From: Actinomycetota bacterium
Lineage (GTDB): Bacteria > Actinomycetota > Actinomycetes > S36-B12 > CAIYMF01
DNA length: 46,824 nucleotides
Direction: 5' to 3'
Assembly: GCA_026393115.1 (NCBI GenBank)
Contig: JAPLAU010000020.1
Span: 1 to 46,824, forward strand
A program made the position numbers and the translations under genes. Below are positions 8,064 through 17,616 of this stretch, piece by piece. Position 1 is the stretch's first letter. Each line of letters begins with the position of its first letter. A model generated the notes under the pieces. That model was not told where the DNA came from. It saw only the letters and a program-made list of their open reading frames with translations, and made no database searches.

Positions 8064-10204
8064 TGAACACGTGCAGGGCACGCGAAGACGCACCTTCGCG
8101 AGGTCCTGCACGCCAATTCATGACCGCACTTGGCGTGGTCGCTCTCACTCTGGCAACCCTTGTGGGCGCCTCAGCCCTGAGCGCACCTACCTCAGCCATC
8201 GGCATTAGAACCGACGACTCGTCACCCAGTCCCACCACCTCCGTCGCACCTTCGCCCCTCATCAGCCCCGCCGCCGAACCCGTGCCGGTTGGGCAGATCG
8301 ATCCCGCGACACTCAGCCTCGCAACTGTTGCGGGCAGCGCTGTCACCCCCACAGTCGGATTCACGGCACCGTCGCTCACGGGAACCCTCGTCTACACCGT
8401 CAGTCCCGAACTTCCGATCGGACTCGCACTCGACGCAATCTCCGGGGCGATTAGTGGAACACCTGTCTACGCTCAGGCTGCTACGGACTACACCGTCACA
8501 GGCACCAGCGAATCCGGCTCGGCGACTGGCCAGGTGAGCATCGCCGTCACTCCCGTTGTCGCCCCGGCGACATTCACCGTGCTGGCCGAAAGGCGCACTC
8601 CACTCACGCCGACGTCAGGACTTTTCGCGATCGGGTTCAACGGTCCGGTCGCCTTCAGCACCTCGCCCGCATTGCCTCAGGGATTGAAACTTGACTCACG
8701 CAACGGATCAATCTCGGGAACTCCCACCACTGCGCTACTCCCGATGACGAGCACAATCACAGCCACGGACGGCACTTTCAGTGCCACCTCACAGGTCACG
8801 ATTTCGGTGTCGTGCGGCACGGGTCAGGGGGTCGCCCCCACCTGCCGCATGGTTCCTCTGACCAAATCGGGAGCAAATCCCAACGCTGCCGCCGGTTTCT
8901 CACTGCTGGCCTCAACGCCCGACAACATTCACGGCCCATTCACCACCACGACCGACTCATGTGCCGCGTGCCACCGCAACCACTCTGACCCCGCCACCGA
9001 GTGGGCACCGGAAGTTGATCCGGTCGCCACCCTGTGCTTTACCTGCCACGACGGAACTGGCGCCAGCCCCAACGTCTACAACGAGTACTACGCGGGTACC
9101 AACCCCGCTGGAACACCTCGTTACACGAATGTTGCGGCCACGCGATCGATCTACACGCACGATGCACTGGTGGCCACTAACCATGTTGGCCCGACTGTCG
9201 ACTCAGAAGGCACGAGTTACATCGTCAACGAATTCCAGAACACGCTGAACCGGCACGCGGAATGCACCGACTGTCACAATCCGCACGATGCAACGACTGC
9301 CGCCTCAACCCAGACGAGCGCCGGCTGGACTGTCTCGGGCCGCACCCACGCCGCGGCGGGAGTGTCGGTGGTCAACGGCGCCGCCGGCGCCACCCCGACC
9401 TACACCCTGCTGGGCGCCAAAGCGACTCCCATGACCCTCGAGTACCAACTGTGCTTCAAGTGTCACTCGGGCTACACGACGCTGCCGAGTAACACCGGCT
9501 TCCCGAGTTCGCAGTGGTACCTCGACAAGGGCGTCGAACTGAACCCGGCGAACCTGTCGACTCACCCCATTGAAGGTGCCGGCTCGAACAGCACGGCGGC
9601 CATGACTGCCTCGCTCGCAGGAACGTCACCCTACAAACTATGGACATTCACCACCGGTTCCACCATTCGCTGCACCAATTGTCATGCCGGCGGCACGATC
9701 ACGGCTGTGGGTGGAGCGGGACAAAACTCTCAACCGCATGCCGCCGCCAACCGCGGAATCCTCCTGTTGCCCTACCGCGATCGGGTGCTGCGAAGTACTG
9801 CAGCACCGAATTACGCGGCCGCCGATTTCGCCCTCTGCTACGGCTGTCACACCGACATTCCGTTCAAACAGCAAACCGCCACTGCTACTAACTTTGCCGA
9901 TCACGGACTTCACGTGAGTTCCATGACCGGATCGGGCAGTGGAGGGGCTAGCACGAACATTGACACCGCCGGCGCCGGAGCTGGCACGGCCCTGTGCGCC
10001 GAATGTCATTACCGCCTGCACTCAACCCAAACAATGCTGGGTTCTCAGACACTCAGCGGCACTCGACTGGTGAACTTCGCGCCGAATGTCCAGCCGGTAA
10101 GCGTCGCAGGAGTGCCCACCATCAAGTGGAGTTCAACCTCAACCGGACACGGAACATGCACCCTGTTGTGCCACGGTAAGACTCACACGAACATGAGCTA
10201 TTAA
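8063..10204 (+). CDS. Secreted octaheme c-type cytochrome with two Ig-like domains
   Basis: The 713-residue protein starts at ATG 8063, overlapping the NHL stop (TGATG). A signal sequence lies at about residues 20-46, followed by a Ser/Thr/Pro linker. Two putative Ig domains of the He_PIG type follow: LPIGLALDAISGAISGTP (about 117-134) and LPQGLKLDSRNGSISGTP (about 204-221). The C-terminal 420 residues hold heme motifs at 300 CAACH, 325 CFTCH, 401 CTDCH (as CHNPH, the doubled-CXXCH signature), 464 CFKCH, 537 CTNCH, 592 CYGCH, 645 CAECH, and a CX3CH at 699 (CTLLCH). There are 22 His in all, enough for bis-His ligation of eight hemes. The protein is likely extracellular or cell-wall-facing and moves electrons; its partner and substrate are unknown. 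The heme count makes the adjacent ccm genes its likely maturation system. Confidence 0.9.
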   Translation: MNTCRAREDAPSRGPARQFMTALGVVALTLATLVGASALSAPTSAIGIRTDDSSPSPTTSVAPSPLISPAAEPVPVGQIDPATLSLATVAGSAVTPTVGFTAPSLTGTLVYTVSPELPIGLALDAISGAISGTPVYAQAATDYTVTGTSESGSATGQVSIAVTPVVAPATFTVLAERRTPLTPTSGLFAIGFNGPVAFSTSPALPQGLKLDSRNGSISGTPTTALLPMTSTITATDGTFSATSQVTISVSCGTGQGVAPTCRMVPLTKSGANPNAAAGFSLLASTPDNIHGPFTTTTDSCAACHRNHSDPATEWAPEVDPVATLCFTCHDGTGASPNVYNEYYAGTNPAGTPRYTNVAATRSIYTHDALVATNHVGPTVDSEGTSYIVNEFQNTLNRHAECTDCHNPHDATTAASTQTSAGWTVSGRTHAAAGVSVVNGAAGATPTYTLLGAKATPMTLEYQLCFKCHSGYTTLPSNTGFPSSQWYLDKGVELNPANLSTHPIEGAGSNSTAAMTASLAGTSPYKLWTFTTGSTIRCTNCHAGGTITAVGGAGQNSQPHAAANRGILLLPYRDRVLRSTAAPNYAAADFALCYGCHTDIPFKQQTATATNFADHGLHVSSMTGSGSGGASTNIDTAGAGAGTALCAECHYRLHSTQTMLGSQTLSGTRLVNFAPNVQPVSVAGVPTIKWSSTSTGHGTCTLLCHGKTHTNMSY

Positions 10205-10208
10205 GCGC

Positions 10209-11897
10209 CTAGTCGCAGACGGCGCCCTTCGAGGCCGAACCCACCAGTTGCGCGTACTTATGCAGCACTCCACGTGTGTAGACGGGCGGAAGTGACACCC
10301 ACTCGTTGCGACGACGCTCGAGTTCGGCTTCATCGACGAGCAGGTCGAGCGTGCGCTCGCGCAGATCGATGCGAATGCGGTCACCTTCCTGAATCAGAGC
10401 GATGGGTCCGCCATCGGAAGCCTCAGGCGCCACGTGGCCAACGCACAATCCAGTCGTTCCACCGGAGAAGCGGCCATCAGTAATGAGCAGGACGTCCTTA
10501 CCAAGTCCGGCACCCTTGATCGCTCCGGTGATCATCAGCATTTCGCGCATTCCCGGGCCACCCTTGGGACCTTCGTAGCGAATGATGACAACATCACCGG
10601 AGTTGATCGTTCCGTCTTCGAGTGCCTGCATGGCCGATTGCTCGCGTTCGAACACGCGCGCACTTCCTTCAAAGGATTCGACCGGAACTCCGGCGTTCTT
10701 CGTGACGGCACCTTCGGGCGCGAGTGATCCCTTGAGAATCGTGATTCCGCCGGAGACATCGAGGGGAGTCTTCGACGCCCGCAGAATGTCGCCATCGGGA
10801 TCGGGCGGGTTGATTTCGGCGAGGTTCTCCGCAACCGTGCGTCCGGTGACGGTCATGCAGTCACCATTCATCAGGCCAGCGTCGAGCAACGCACGCATAA
10901 TGACCGGCACTCCCCCAACGCGGTCAACATCGCTCATCACATATCGACCGAAGGGCTTAACGTCGGCGAGCAGCGGAACCTTCGAACCGATGCGGTGGAA
11001 GTCTTCCATCTCGAGCTCAACGCGCGCTTCGTGCGCAATGGCCAGGAGGTGCAGCACGGCATTGGTGGAACCGCCGAAGGCCATCACCACAGCAATGGCG
11101 TTCTCGAGTGACTGACGGGTGATGATGTCGCTGGTAGTGAGCCCGAGCCGCAACATGTTGACGACGGCTTCACCACTGCGACGTGCGATTCCGTCACGAC
11201 GACGGTCGACGGCAGGCGGTGCAGCCGAGCCGGGCAGCGACATTCCCATCGCTTCCGCGGCGCTGGCCATGGTGTTGGCGGTGTACATGCCGCCGCAGGC
11301 ACCTTCACCCGGACAGATGGCGCGCTCGATGATGTCGACATCTTCACGCGACATCAGTCCACGCGAACAGGCACCCACAGCTTCGAATGCATCGATGATT
11401 GTGACGTCCTTCTCGGTGCCGTCAGAGAGAGTGACGTGACCTGGAAGAATCGAACCGGCGTACACCAACACGCTGGCGACATTGATGCGCGCAGCCGCCA
11501 TCAGCATTCCGGGCAGGCTCTTGTCGCACCCGGCGAGAGTGACCATGCCGTCGAGTCGCTCACCCTCCATCACGGCTTCGACTGAGTCGGCGATGATCTC
11601 GCGACTGACCAGAGAGAAGTGCATTCCCTCGTGACCCATCGCGATACCGTCGCTGACCGAGATGGTGCCGAACTGAAGTGGATAGCCACCTGCGTGGTGC
11701 ACACCCTCCTTCGACGACCTCGCGAGTCGCTCGAGTGAGAGGTTGCACGGGGTGATCTCGTTCCACGATGAGGCAATACCGATTTGCGGCTTCGCGAAGT
11801 CCTCGTCGCCCATTCCTACGGCGCGAAGCATTCCTCGAGCGGCAGTCCGCTCAAGTCCATCGGTCACTTGCCTACTGCGCGGCTTAATGTCAGTCAT
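10209..11897 (-). CDS. ilvD: Dihydroxy-acid dehydratase
   Basis: This enzyme dehydrates 2,3-dihydroxy-isovalerate and -methylvalerate to 2-keto acids in valine/isoleucine synthesis, in the cytoplasm. The 562-residue product has the IlvD/Edd Fe-S cysteines in TPCN (C51), AGCDKSLPG (C124) and [14 protein letters not shown] (C201), plus the C-terminal [12 protein letters not shown] motif. ATG 11897 is preferred over GTG 11903 because a -10 box (TAGGCT) lies 6 nt upstream of it, giving a leaderless message. It is convergent with the octaheme gene, 4 bp apart with no visible terminator, and divergent from the aldo/keto reductase. Confidence 0.95.
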   Translation of the reverse strand: MTDIKPRSRQVTDGLERTAARGMLRAVGMGDEDFAKPQIGIASSWNEITPCNLSLERLARSSKEGVHHAGGYPLQFGTISVSDGIAMGHEGMHFSLVSREIIADSVEAVMEGERLDGMVTLAGCDKSLPGMLMAAARINVASVLVYAGSILPGHVTLSDGTEKDVTIIDAFEAVGACSRGLMSREDVDIIERAICPGEGACGGMYTANTMASAAEAMGMSLPGSAAPPAVDRRRDGIARRSGEAVVNMLRLGLTTSDIITRQSLENAIAVVMAFGGSTNAVLHLLAIAHEARVELEMEDFHRIGSKVPLLADVKPFGRYVMSDVDRVGGVPVIMRALLDAGLMNGDCMTVTGRTVAENLAEINPPDPDGDILRASKTPLDVSGGITILKGSLAPEGAVTKNAGVPVESFEGSARVFEREQSAMQALEDGTINSGDVVIIRYEGPKGGPGMREMLMITGAIKGAGLGKDVLLITDGRFSGGTTGLCVGHVAPEASDGGPIALIQEGDRIRIDLRERTLDLLVDEAELERRRNEWVSLPPVYTRGVLHKYAQLVGSASKGAVCD

Positions 11898-11903
11898 GTG
11901 CAC

Positions 11904-11909
11904 AGCCTA
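11904..11909 (-). promoter_or_regulatory. -10 box of leaderless ilvD
   Basis: TAGGCT on the minus strand is followed by 6 nt (GTGCAC) and the ATG of ilvD. This places transcription start at or next to the start codon. There is no ribosome binding site. Confidence 0.55.
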
Positions 11910-11962
11910 GAGCGTGCCTTTCCGAACCACTCGCCACCTGCGCCCTTGACGCAGGCGACCGC

Positions 11963-11968
11963 TAGGGT
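11963..11968 (+). promoter_or_regulatory. -10 box of leaderless aldo/keto reductase gene
   Basis: TAGGGT is followed by 7 nt (CACACAC) and the ATG at 11976. No Shine-Dalgarno sequence precedes the ATG. Confidence 0.55.
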
Positions 11969-11975
11969 CACACAC

Positions 11976-12929
11976 ATGCAAACACGCGCTCTTGGATCCA
12001 GTGGCATCACCGTCGGTCCGATTGGCTTGGGCTGCATGGGCATGTCGTACGCCTACGACAAAGCCGAACAGGACGACGCGCGCTCGACCGCGGTACTGCG
12101 CGAAGCACCGAGTCTGGGCGTGACTTTGATCGATACCGCTCCCGCCTACGGCGTGTATAGCAACGAGTCGCTGATCGGCGCCGCGTTTGAAGGTCGGCGC
12201 GACGAGGTCGTGCTCGCCACCAAGTGCGGGCTCTACCCCACCGGACCCGACAACTCACTGGTACGCGATGGACGACCCGAGTCGATCATCGCGGGATGCG
12301 ATGACTCACTGCGTCGACTGCGCGTCGACGTGATTGACGTTTTTCAACTCCACCGAGTCGACGAGAACGTGCCCGTCGAAGAGTCGTGGGGCGCGTTGGC
12401 TGAACTCAAAGCCGCCGGCAAGGTACGCGCCATCGGAATCTCCGAGGCAACGATCGACCAGGTGCGTTTGGTACACGCGATTGCTCCGATCGACGTCATC
12501 CAAAGTGAACTGTCGCTGTGGACTCGTCAGTGGGCCAACGATGTACTGCCCTGGAGTATCGAGAACGGCGTCGCATTCCTGCCGTACTGCCCGCTCGGCC
12601 GCGGCTTCCTCACCGGATCAATGCCGGTCGGCACCACGTTTGAGGAAGGTGACCTGCGCGCACGTAACCCGCGCTTCAGCGTTGAGGCGATCGAGGCCAA
12701 TCAAGTGATCGTCGATGTGGTGCGTGAGATTGCCGAAGCTCATGACGCGACGTCGGCTCAGGTGGCGTTGGCGTGGTTGCTCACCGTCGGCCCCAACGTC
12801 ATTCCGATTCCGGGAACCAAGCGTCCCGAGCGTTTGCGCGAGAACGCGGCGGCGGCCGATCTTGTCTTGACCGCATCGGAAGTACAGCGTCTGAACGACC
12901 TACCCGCACCGGCGGGCGAGCGCTACTAA
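11976..12929 (+). CDS. Aldo/keto reductase
   Basis: This is a 317-residue NADPH-dependent oxidoreductase of the AKR fold. The catalytic tetrad region is visible: Asp and Tyr in LIDTAPAYGVYSNE, Lys in LATKCGLY and His in FQLHRVD. Near the C-terminus, IPIPGTKRPERLRENAAA is the NADP(H)-binding loop. The N-terminus MQTRALGSSGITVGPIGLG is typical of the YajO/AKR13-like group. Substrate cannot be predicted. The start is set by the leaderless -10 box; a reading that begins further upstream would cross the ilvD promoter. The stop overlaps the end of the convergent PDZ gene by 4 bp. Confidence 0.93.
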   Translation: MQTRALGSSGITVGPIGLGCMGMSYAYDKAEQDDARSTAVLREAPSLGVTLIDTAPAYGVYSNESLIGAAFEGRRDEVVLATKCGLYPTGPDNSLVRDGRPESIIAGCDDSLRRLRVDVIDVFQLHRVDENVPVEESWGALAELKAAGKVRAIGISEATIDQVRLVHAIAPIDVIQSELSLWTRQWANDVLPWSIENGVAFLPYCPLGRGFLTGSMPVGTTFEEGDLRARNPRFSVEAIEANQVIVDVVREIAEAHDATSAQVALAWLLTVGPNVIPIPGTKRPERLRENAAAADLVLTASEVQRLNDLPAPAGERY

Positions 12930-13309
12930 GCAGCGCCGGCACGCGTCGCAGGCGGTTGGTACTCCTGCTGGGCGACCATTTCGTCAACCGGGTTGCGCAG
13001 ATCAATCGCGGCGACGTCGCTGGTGTAATGCCAGCGAGGTTCGGGCGCGACCACGAAGCACGAGAGCGAAGCGCCGGCCGGCACCGGAAGACTCAGGATG
13101 TCGCCTTCGCGCCAAATGGTGAGATCGTCGCGACCCATCACGTGCTGCTCGCGCCACGTCGCCTCGGCTTGGAAGGCGTTGCAGACGGGAATACCGCCGA
13201 CGTGGGTGAGCCGATCACCAGCCCTGATTCCGAGGGAATAGGCGGCGCTGCCAGGCGCTGCGGAATGAACGCGCACGCTTCGTTCCTCGAGCACGACCGT
13301 GATGTCCAT
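12926..13309 (-). CDS. Stand-alone PDZ-domain protein (127 aa)
   Basis: This small protein consists of one PDZ-like domain (about residues 1-75) and an extra C-terminal segment. Residues such as APGSAAYSLGIRAGDRLTHV and GGIPV match the PDZ 'APGSPA...GL..GD.I..V.G' pattern. There is no signal peptide, membrane segment or protease domain, so it is probably cytoplasmic and binds a peptide terminus. The start is ATG 13309; GAGGGG lies very close to it. It lies between the aldo/keto reductase (convergent) and gatB (same strand, 115 bp away). Function unknown. Confidence 0.65.
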   Translation of the reverse strand: MDITVVLEERSVRVHSAAPGSAAYSLGIRAGDRLTHVGGIPVCNAFQAEATWREQHVMGRDDLTIWREGDILSLPVPAGASLSCFVVAPEPRWHYTSDVAAIDLRNPVDEMVAQQEYQPPATRAGAA

Positions 13310-13346
13310 GACCCCTCATCTCGTGGGCCATCCCCCGGCCCGTGAG

Positions 13347-13396
13347 GGTCAGTATTCACCCGAATGGGTGGTCGTGTCACTCACATGGGTGAACGG
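13347..13396. repeat. Inverted repeat upstream of the PDZ gene
   Basis: In the 115-bp gap between gatB and the PDZ gene, TTCACCC and GGGTGAA form a 7-bp inverted repeat around inner GGGTG/CACTCAC elements. It could be a gatB terminator or an operator for the PDZ gene. No T-run follows it on either strand. The rest of the gap shows nothing else. Confidence 0.35.
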
Positions 13397-13424
13397 ATTC
13401 GGCGTGTCGTGCGGAATACCGAAC

Positions 13425-14948
13425 TTAGGCTTCCTCGACCACGCCGAGCTTGTCGAAGAGCAGAGCCCGTACGCGAGCCGCGTCGGCCTGGCCGCGGGTG
13501 GCCTTCATGACCGCACCCACGATGACGCCCGCCGCCTGTTGTTTTCCGCCCATGATCTTCTCGATCACGTCGGGGTTGGCCGCCAGCGCTTCGTCAATGG
13601 CGGCCAGTAGTGGACCGTCATCGCTGACCACGGCCAAGCCACGGGAAGCCACGACGGCGTCGGGGTCTCCTTCGCCGGCGATGACGCCCTCGATCACCTG
13701 ACGTGCAAGTTTGTCGTTAAGTGCACCTTCAGAAATGAGCGTCTCGATGCGCACGACATGCTCGGGAGTAACGCCCAGATCATGCACATCAACACCACGA
13801 TCGTTGGCGATGCGCGTGAGTTCACCGGTCCACCACTTGCGCGCTCGGGCCTGGTCACCGCCGGCCGCAACAGTGGCAATCACTAGATCGAGCGCACCCG
13901 CGTTGATCAGCGAGTCCATTTCGAAGTCGGTGAGTCCCCACTCAGTGGCAAGACGTGCGCGTCGCACCGCCGGGTTTTCTGGAAGGGTGGCGCGCAACTC
14001 CTCGACCCATGCGGGGTCGGGCGCGATCGGAAGCAGGTCGGGTTCAGGGAAATAGCGGTAGTCCTCGGCGCCTTCCTTGGAACGACCCGAGGTGGTCACT
14101 CCGGTGTCTTCGTGCCAGTGTCGCGTTTCCTGAACGACCTTGCCGCCTGCTTGGAGCAACGCCGCCTGGCGGCCGATCTCGTACCGCACCGCACGTTCAA
14201 CCGAACGAAGCGAGTTGACGTTCTTGGTTTCCGACCGAGTTCCGAGCGGGTCAGCGGGAGTGCGACGCAGCGACAGGTTCACGTCACACCGCAGCGAGCC
14301 CTGTTCCATGCGCACGTCAGACACGTCGAGCGAACGCAGAATTTCGCGCAAGGCGGCAACGTAGGCACGCGCAACTTCGGGGGCGAACTGTTCAGCCCCT
14401 TCGATTGGCCTAGTGACGATTTCAATCAACGGGATACCGGCGCGGTTGTAGTCGACGAGCGAGAAGTCAGCGCCGTGAATACGACCGGTGCTTCCGCCGA
14501 CGTGCAACGCCTTTCCGGTGTCTTCTTCCATGTGCGCGCGTTCGATTTCGATGCGCACCTTCTTGATGCCGTCGGCCGTGGGTACGTCAACGTCAAGGTA
14601 ACCGTCGAAGCAGATCGGCTCGTCGTATTGCGAGGTCTGGAAGTTCTTGGGCATGTCGGGGTAGAAGTAGTTCTTGCGCGCGAAGCGGCACCACTCGGCG
14701 ACGCTGCAGTTCAGTGCGAGGCCAATGCGAATCGCTGCTTCGATCGCTGCGGCATTGACTGCCGGAAGTGCGCCGGGAAGACCGAGGCACACCGGACACA
14801 CCTGGCTGTTCGGCTCTGCGCCGAATTCAGTGGGGCAGCTGCAGAACATCTTCGAAGCGGTCGAGAGTTCGACGTGCACTTCGAGTCCCATCACGGGGTC
14901 GAAGGCAGCAATCGCGTCGTCGAACGGAATTACGGCGTCGGCGGTCAT
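13425..14948 (-). CDS. gatB: Aspartyl/glutamyl-tRNA amidotransferase subunit B
   Basis: GatB binds mischarged Glu-tRNA(Gln) or Asp-tRNA(Asn) and activates it for amidation using ammonia from GatA. The 507-residue product has the family signature MGLEVHVEL near the N-terminus, four cysteines in two zinc pairs (MFCSCPTEF and [10 protein letters not shown]), the [13 protein letters not shown] region, and a C-terminal YqeY/GatB tail. The start ATG 14948 overlaps the gatA stop as ATGA, so the trimer genes are coupled in the order gatC-gatA-gatB. An in-frame 12-residue extension would overlap gatA. Confidence 0.97.
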   Translation of the reverse strand: MTADAVIPFDDAIAAFDPVMGLEVHVELSTASKMFCSCPTEFGAEPNSQVCPVCLGLPGALPAVNAAAIEAAIRIGLALNCSVAEWCRFARKNYFYPDMPKNFQTSQYDEPICFDGYLDVDVPTADGIKKVRIEIERAHMEEDTGKALHVGGSTGRIHGADFSLVDYNRAGIPLIEIVTRPIEGAEQFAPEVARAYVAALREILRSLDVSDVRMEQGSLRCDVNLSLRRTPADPLGTRSETKNVNSLRSVERAVRYEIGRQAALLQAGGKVVQETRHWHEDTGVTTSGRSKEGAEDYRYFPEPDLLPIAPDPAWVEELRATLPENPAVRRARLATEWGLTDFEMDSLINAGALDLVIATVAAGGDQARARKWWTGELTRIANDRGVDVHDLGVTPEHVVRIETLISEGALNDKLARQVIEGVIAGEGDPDAVVASRGLAVVSDDGPLLAAIDEALAANPDVIEKIMGGKQQAAGVIVGAVMKATRGQADAARVRALLFDKLGVVEEA

Positions 14949-16453
14949 AGGGCGGGAGCCTCCTCGATCAACAGGTGACCCCACCGATCGCGCAGGGCAG
15001 CTTCAAGTGCGGCGCCAGCGTTGTACAAACGCTCGTCGGCGCGGGCCGGTGCCATGATCTGCAGGCCAACCGGAAGACCATCTTCGGGTGCGAGTCCGAT
15101 CGGAAGTGACATCGCGCAGTTGCCGGCGAGGTTGACCGGAATCGTCGCGACATCGTTGAGATACATGGCAATCGGGTCGTCGACCTTCTCGCCGATGCGG
15201 AACGCAGTGGTGGGCGCTGTGGGCGAGATGAGCACATCGGCCTGTTCGAATGCCGCTGCGAAGTCGCGTTGAATCAAAGTGCGCACCTTCTGTGCCTGGC
15301 CGTAATACGCGTCGTAGTAACCACTTGACAGCGCGTACGTTCCGATCATGATGCGGCGCTTGACCTCAGCGCCGAATCCAGCTTCACGCGTGAGCGACAT
15401 GACTTCCTCAACACCAAGTTCGCCGGTGTCACCGGCGCGCAGTCCGAATCGCATTCCGTCGAAGCGCGCGAGGTTACTCGACGCTTCGGCCGGCAAGATG
15501 AGGTAGTAAGCAGCAAGTGCGTAGTCGAAGTGCGGGCACGATACCTCAACGACTTCGGCACCGAGTTCGGTGAGAATGTCAACGGCTTCGTTGAACCGCT
15601 GCGTCACACCGGCTTGGTAACCCTCGCCCGAGAGTTCCTTGACCAACCCAACGCGCAGTCCGCGCACGTCACCGCGACGTGCGGCTTCGACGACGGCGGG
15701 CACGGGGTCGGTGAGTGAGGTGGAGTCACGCGGGTCGTGTCCGGCGATGGCGGCGTGCAGCAGCGCTGCGTCTTCAACGGTGCGAGCGCAGGGGCCGGCC
15801 TGATCGAGTGATGACGCGAGTGCGACCAGGCCAAAGCGCGAGACGCCACCGTACGTCGGCTTGACGCCGACTGTGCCAGTGACGGCGGCAGGCTGACGAA
15901 TCGAGCCGCCGGTGTCGGTTCCGATGGCCAGTGGCGCTTCGAATGCGGCGATGGCCGCGGCCGAGCCGCCGCCGGAGCCACCGGGGATGCGATCGAGATC
16001 CCAGGGGTTATGTGACGGGCCGTAGGCCGAGTGTTCGGTTGACGAGCCCATGGCGAATTCATCCATGTTCGTCTTTCCGAGAATCACCACGTCAGCGGCG
16101 CGCAGCCGTTCGACGACGGTGCTGTCATAGGGCGGGCGCCATCCTTCGAGGATGCGTGACCCGCAGGTCGTCGGGATTCCACGCATCGTCATGACGTCTT
16201 TGAGCGCGAGCGGCACGCCAGCGAGCGGACCGAGTGGTTCACCGGCCTTGCGCTTGGCGTCAACGGCAGCGGCGGTTGCGAGTGCGCCTTCATCGTCGAT
16301 GTGCAGGAATGCGTGAACGCGCTCGTCGACTTCAGCAATGCGGTCGAGGTGGGCGCGGGTGACTTCGGTGGCCGAGACGTCGCCATCGGAAATTGCGGCG
16401 GCAATGTCGGCAGCACTCAGGCGCGTGAGGTGCTGCTGCATGGGTGTGCTCAT
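14945..16453 (-). CDS. gatA: Aspartyl/glutamyl-tRNA amidotransferase subunit A
   Basis: GatA is the glutaminase/amidase subunit that releases ammonia from glutamine. The 502-residue protein carries the amidase-signature triad Lys85 ([12 protein letters not shown]), Ser160 ([12 protein letters not shown]) and Ser184 ([13 protein letters not shown]). The spacings of 75 and 24 residues match the triad of characterised GatA enzymes. The usual GGSSGGS is GGSGGGS here, which leaves the catalytic cis-Ser in place. It starts at ATG 16453, overlapping gatC by ATGA, and ends overlapping gatB. Confidence 0.97.
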   Translation of the reverse strand: MSTPMQQHLTRLSAADIAAAISDGDVSATEVTRAHLDRIAEVDERVHAFLHIDDEGALATAAAVDAKRKAGEPLGPLAGVPLALKDVMTMRGIPTTCGSRILEGWRPPYDSTVVERLRAADVVILGKTNMDEFAMGSSTEHSAYGPSHNPWDLDRIPGGSGGGSAAAIAAFEAPLAIGTDTGGSIRQPAAVTGTVGVKPTYGGVSRFGLVALASSLDQAGPCARTVEDAALLHAAIAGHDPRDSTSLTDPVPAVVEAARRGDVRGLRVGLVKELSGEGYQAGVTQRFNEAVDILTELGAEVVEVSCPHFDYALAAYYLILPAEASSNLARFDGMRFGLRAGDTGELGVEEVMSLTREAGFGAEVKRRIMIGTYALSSGYYDAYYGQAQKVRTLIQRDFAAAFEQADVLISPTAPTTAFRIGEKVDDPIAMYLNDVATIPVNLAGNCAMSLPIGLAPEDGLPVGLQIMAPARADERLYNAGAALEAALRDRWGHLLIEEAPAL

Positions 16454-16746
16454 TCTTCATCCAAGATTCGCGGTACGCGAAAGCGGCGACCATCGGAGGC
16501 GGGAGCACCCGAGAGGGCTTCTTCGGCAGTGAGCCAGACTCGAGCAACATCCGCGCGCATCACATTGGTGAGCGGGATCGGATGGCTGGTGGCGGGCACA
16601 TCGGCCGCAGCGACTTCGGCTACGCGTGCCACCGACGCCAAGATGATGTCGAGTTGCTCGGCGTAGTGGTCAAGTTCGTCCTCGCGCAGGTCGAGGCGAG
16701 CGAGACGGGCCAGATGGGCCACCTCATCGCGTGAAATCGTCGGCAT
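16450..16746 (-). CDS. gatC: Aspartyl/glutamyl-tRNA amidotransferase subunit C
   Basis: GatC is the small clamp that stabilises the GatA-GatB complex. The 98-residue product begins [20 protein letters not shown], the family's N-terminal helix pattern, and contains the conserved VMRADV segment. ATG 16746 is chosen over an in-frame site three codons upstream because TAGGAT lies exactly 7 nt before it. It is first gene of gatCAB. A dispersed repeat lies just upstream of its promoter. Confidence 0.95.
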   Translation of the reverse strand: MPTISRDEVAHLARLARLDLREDELDHYAEQLDIILASVARVAEVAAADVPATSHPIPLTNVMRADVARVWLTAEEALSGAPASDGRRFRVPRILDEE

Positions 16747-16753
16747 GAACCCC

Positions 16754-16759
16754 ATCCTA
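16754..16759 (-). promoter_or_regulatory. -10 box of leaderless gatCAB operon
   Basis: TAGGAT on the minus strand is followed by 7 nt (GGGGTTC) and ATG 16746. The dispersed palindromic repeat (16777-16821) starts about 18 bp further upstream, where a -35 element would sit. Confidence 0.55.
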
Positions 16760-16768
16760 GGCTTCCTC

Positions 16769-16821
16769 CCCCATTCGCATCGGGGGCACCCAAGCGCGCA
16801 CCTAGCGCGTCTAGGCGCCCC
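16769..16821 (+). repeat. Dispersed palindromic repeat, copy A
   Basis: This copy begins with CCCCC-ATTCGCATC-GGGGG, a possible hairpin. It continues CACCCAAGCGCGCACCTAG, CGCGTCTA and GGCGCCCC. The last 8 bases pair imperfectly with the GGGGCACC near the start, so the unit is a long imperfect palindrome. It lies between the lipoprotein gene and the gatC promoter. Near-identical copies lie at 17936-17979 (inverted) and at 46609-46707. Confidence 0.8.
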
Positions 16822-16848
16822 AGCGAGAGGGTCGTCAGCGCGCCTCGC

Positions 16849-17262
16849 TTACTCCGGTGCCGAAGGGAATAACTTGCCGTCGCGAATCTCGAGGACTACC
16901 GAAGTACAGACCGGCGCGCACCGCGGTCCATTGGGAGTGACGTTCGAGAGCACCGCTGGACTTCGGGAATCGACGAGAACCGTGTCGCCGCGAACGATGC
17001 GCAAGGTGGTGTCAACCACGTCACCCGCCGAGCGACCTTCGTTCACGGGAACCATCAGTCCAACCGTGTCTTTCTCAAGGACTCTCGAATCACACACACC
17101 ATCGGCACACAACGTCGCTGTCGCACCCACCGCGTTGAGCGTTGTGACATTGAGGTTGTTAACCGTCACAACTGATGCGCATCCCGCGGAACTACACCCA
17201 CAGCCAGCCAAGACCGGAATGGAGCACGCGGCCGCAATGAACTTCCACACTCTCCCCGTCAT
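16849..17262 (-). CDS. Small lipoprotein of unknown function (137 aa)
   Basis: The N-terminus is a lipoprotein signal peptide with lipobox VLAGC (Cys21) followed by GCSSAGC. The mature part is about 115 residues, beta-rich by composition, with two more Cys pairs (CADGVC and CAPVC) that could form disulfides. It should be anchored to the outer face of the membrane. No family is recognised. The start is ATG 17262 with AGGA close upstream. It lies 60 bp beyond the toxin gene on the same strand and is followed by dispersed repeat copy A. Confidence 0.7.
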   Translation of the reverse strand: MTGRVWKFIAAACSIPVLAGCGCSSAGCASVVTVNNLNVTTLNAVGATATLCADGVCDSRVLEKDTVGLMVPVNEGRSAGDVVDTTLRIVRGDTVLVDSRSPAVLSNVTPNGPRCAPVCTSVVLEIRDGKLFPSAPE

Positions 17263-17322
17263 GATTCCTGACTAACGGAGGACGTGAGACTCAGCAAGCA
17301 CCTCGGCGTAACGATTACTGGC

Positions 17323-17616
17323 CTACATGGACCGATAGACATCGCTTCGATGATCGATTCGAATGACGACAACAGCACGACGCAATTCATCAATGCGGTA
17401 CACCACGCGATAAGAGCCGCGCCTTGCAACCCACAGTCCGGCGAGTTCACGGCGCAGTTGCTTTCCGACTCGATGAGGATCACGCACGAGCGATCCGGTA
17501 ATCAACTGAATGACGGCATGTGCGACGCCGTCAGGTAGGTCGGTTTCAATTGCACGTCGTACTGGTGGAGTCACGACGAGTTCGTACGGTTCAGGGGCGG
17601 AGGGCACGGACAGCAT
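17323..17616 (-). CDS. RelE/ParE-family toxin
   Basis: RelE-type toxins cleave mRNA at the ribosome; ParE-type toxins inhibit gyrase. The product of about 97 residues has the fold's signature order: YELVVTPPVRRAI at the start, then the basic stretch DPHRVGKQLRREL, GSYRVVYRID and a final IDHRSDVYR. That pattern is typical of RelE-like proteins. The start is ATG 17616 (MLSVPSAPEPYEL) or GTG 17607; both overlap the antitoxin's 3' end, as expected for a coupled pair. Subfamily activity is inferred only. Confidence 0.85.
   Translation of the reverse strand: MLSVPSAPEPYELVVTPPVRRAIETDLPDGVAHAVIQLITGSLVRDPHRVGKQLRRELAGLWVARRGSYRVVYRIDELRRAVVVIRIDHRSDVYRSM

Noticed and set aside
14112-14978. A 288-codon open frame opposite gatB, and similar frames opposite ligA (18543-19583) and glgP (40449-41615)
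   Set aside because: They are antisense to well-supported genes, with no recognisable motif and atypical composition.
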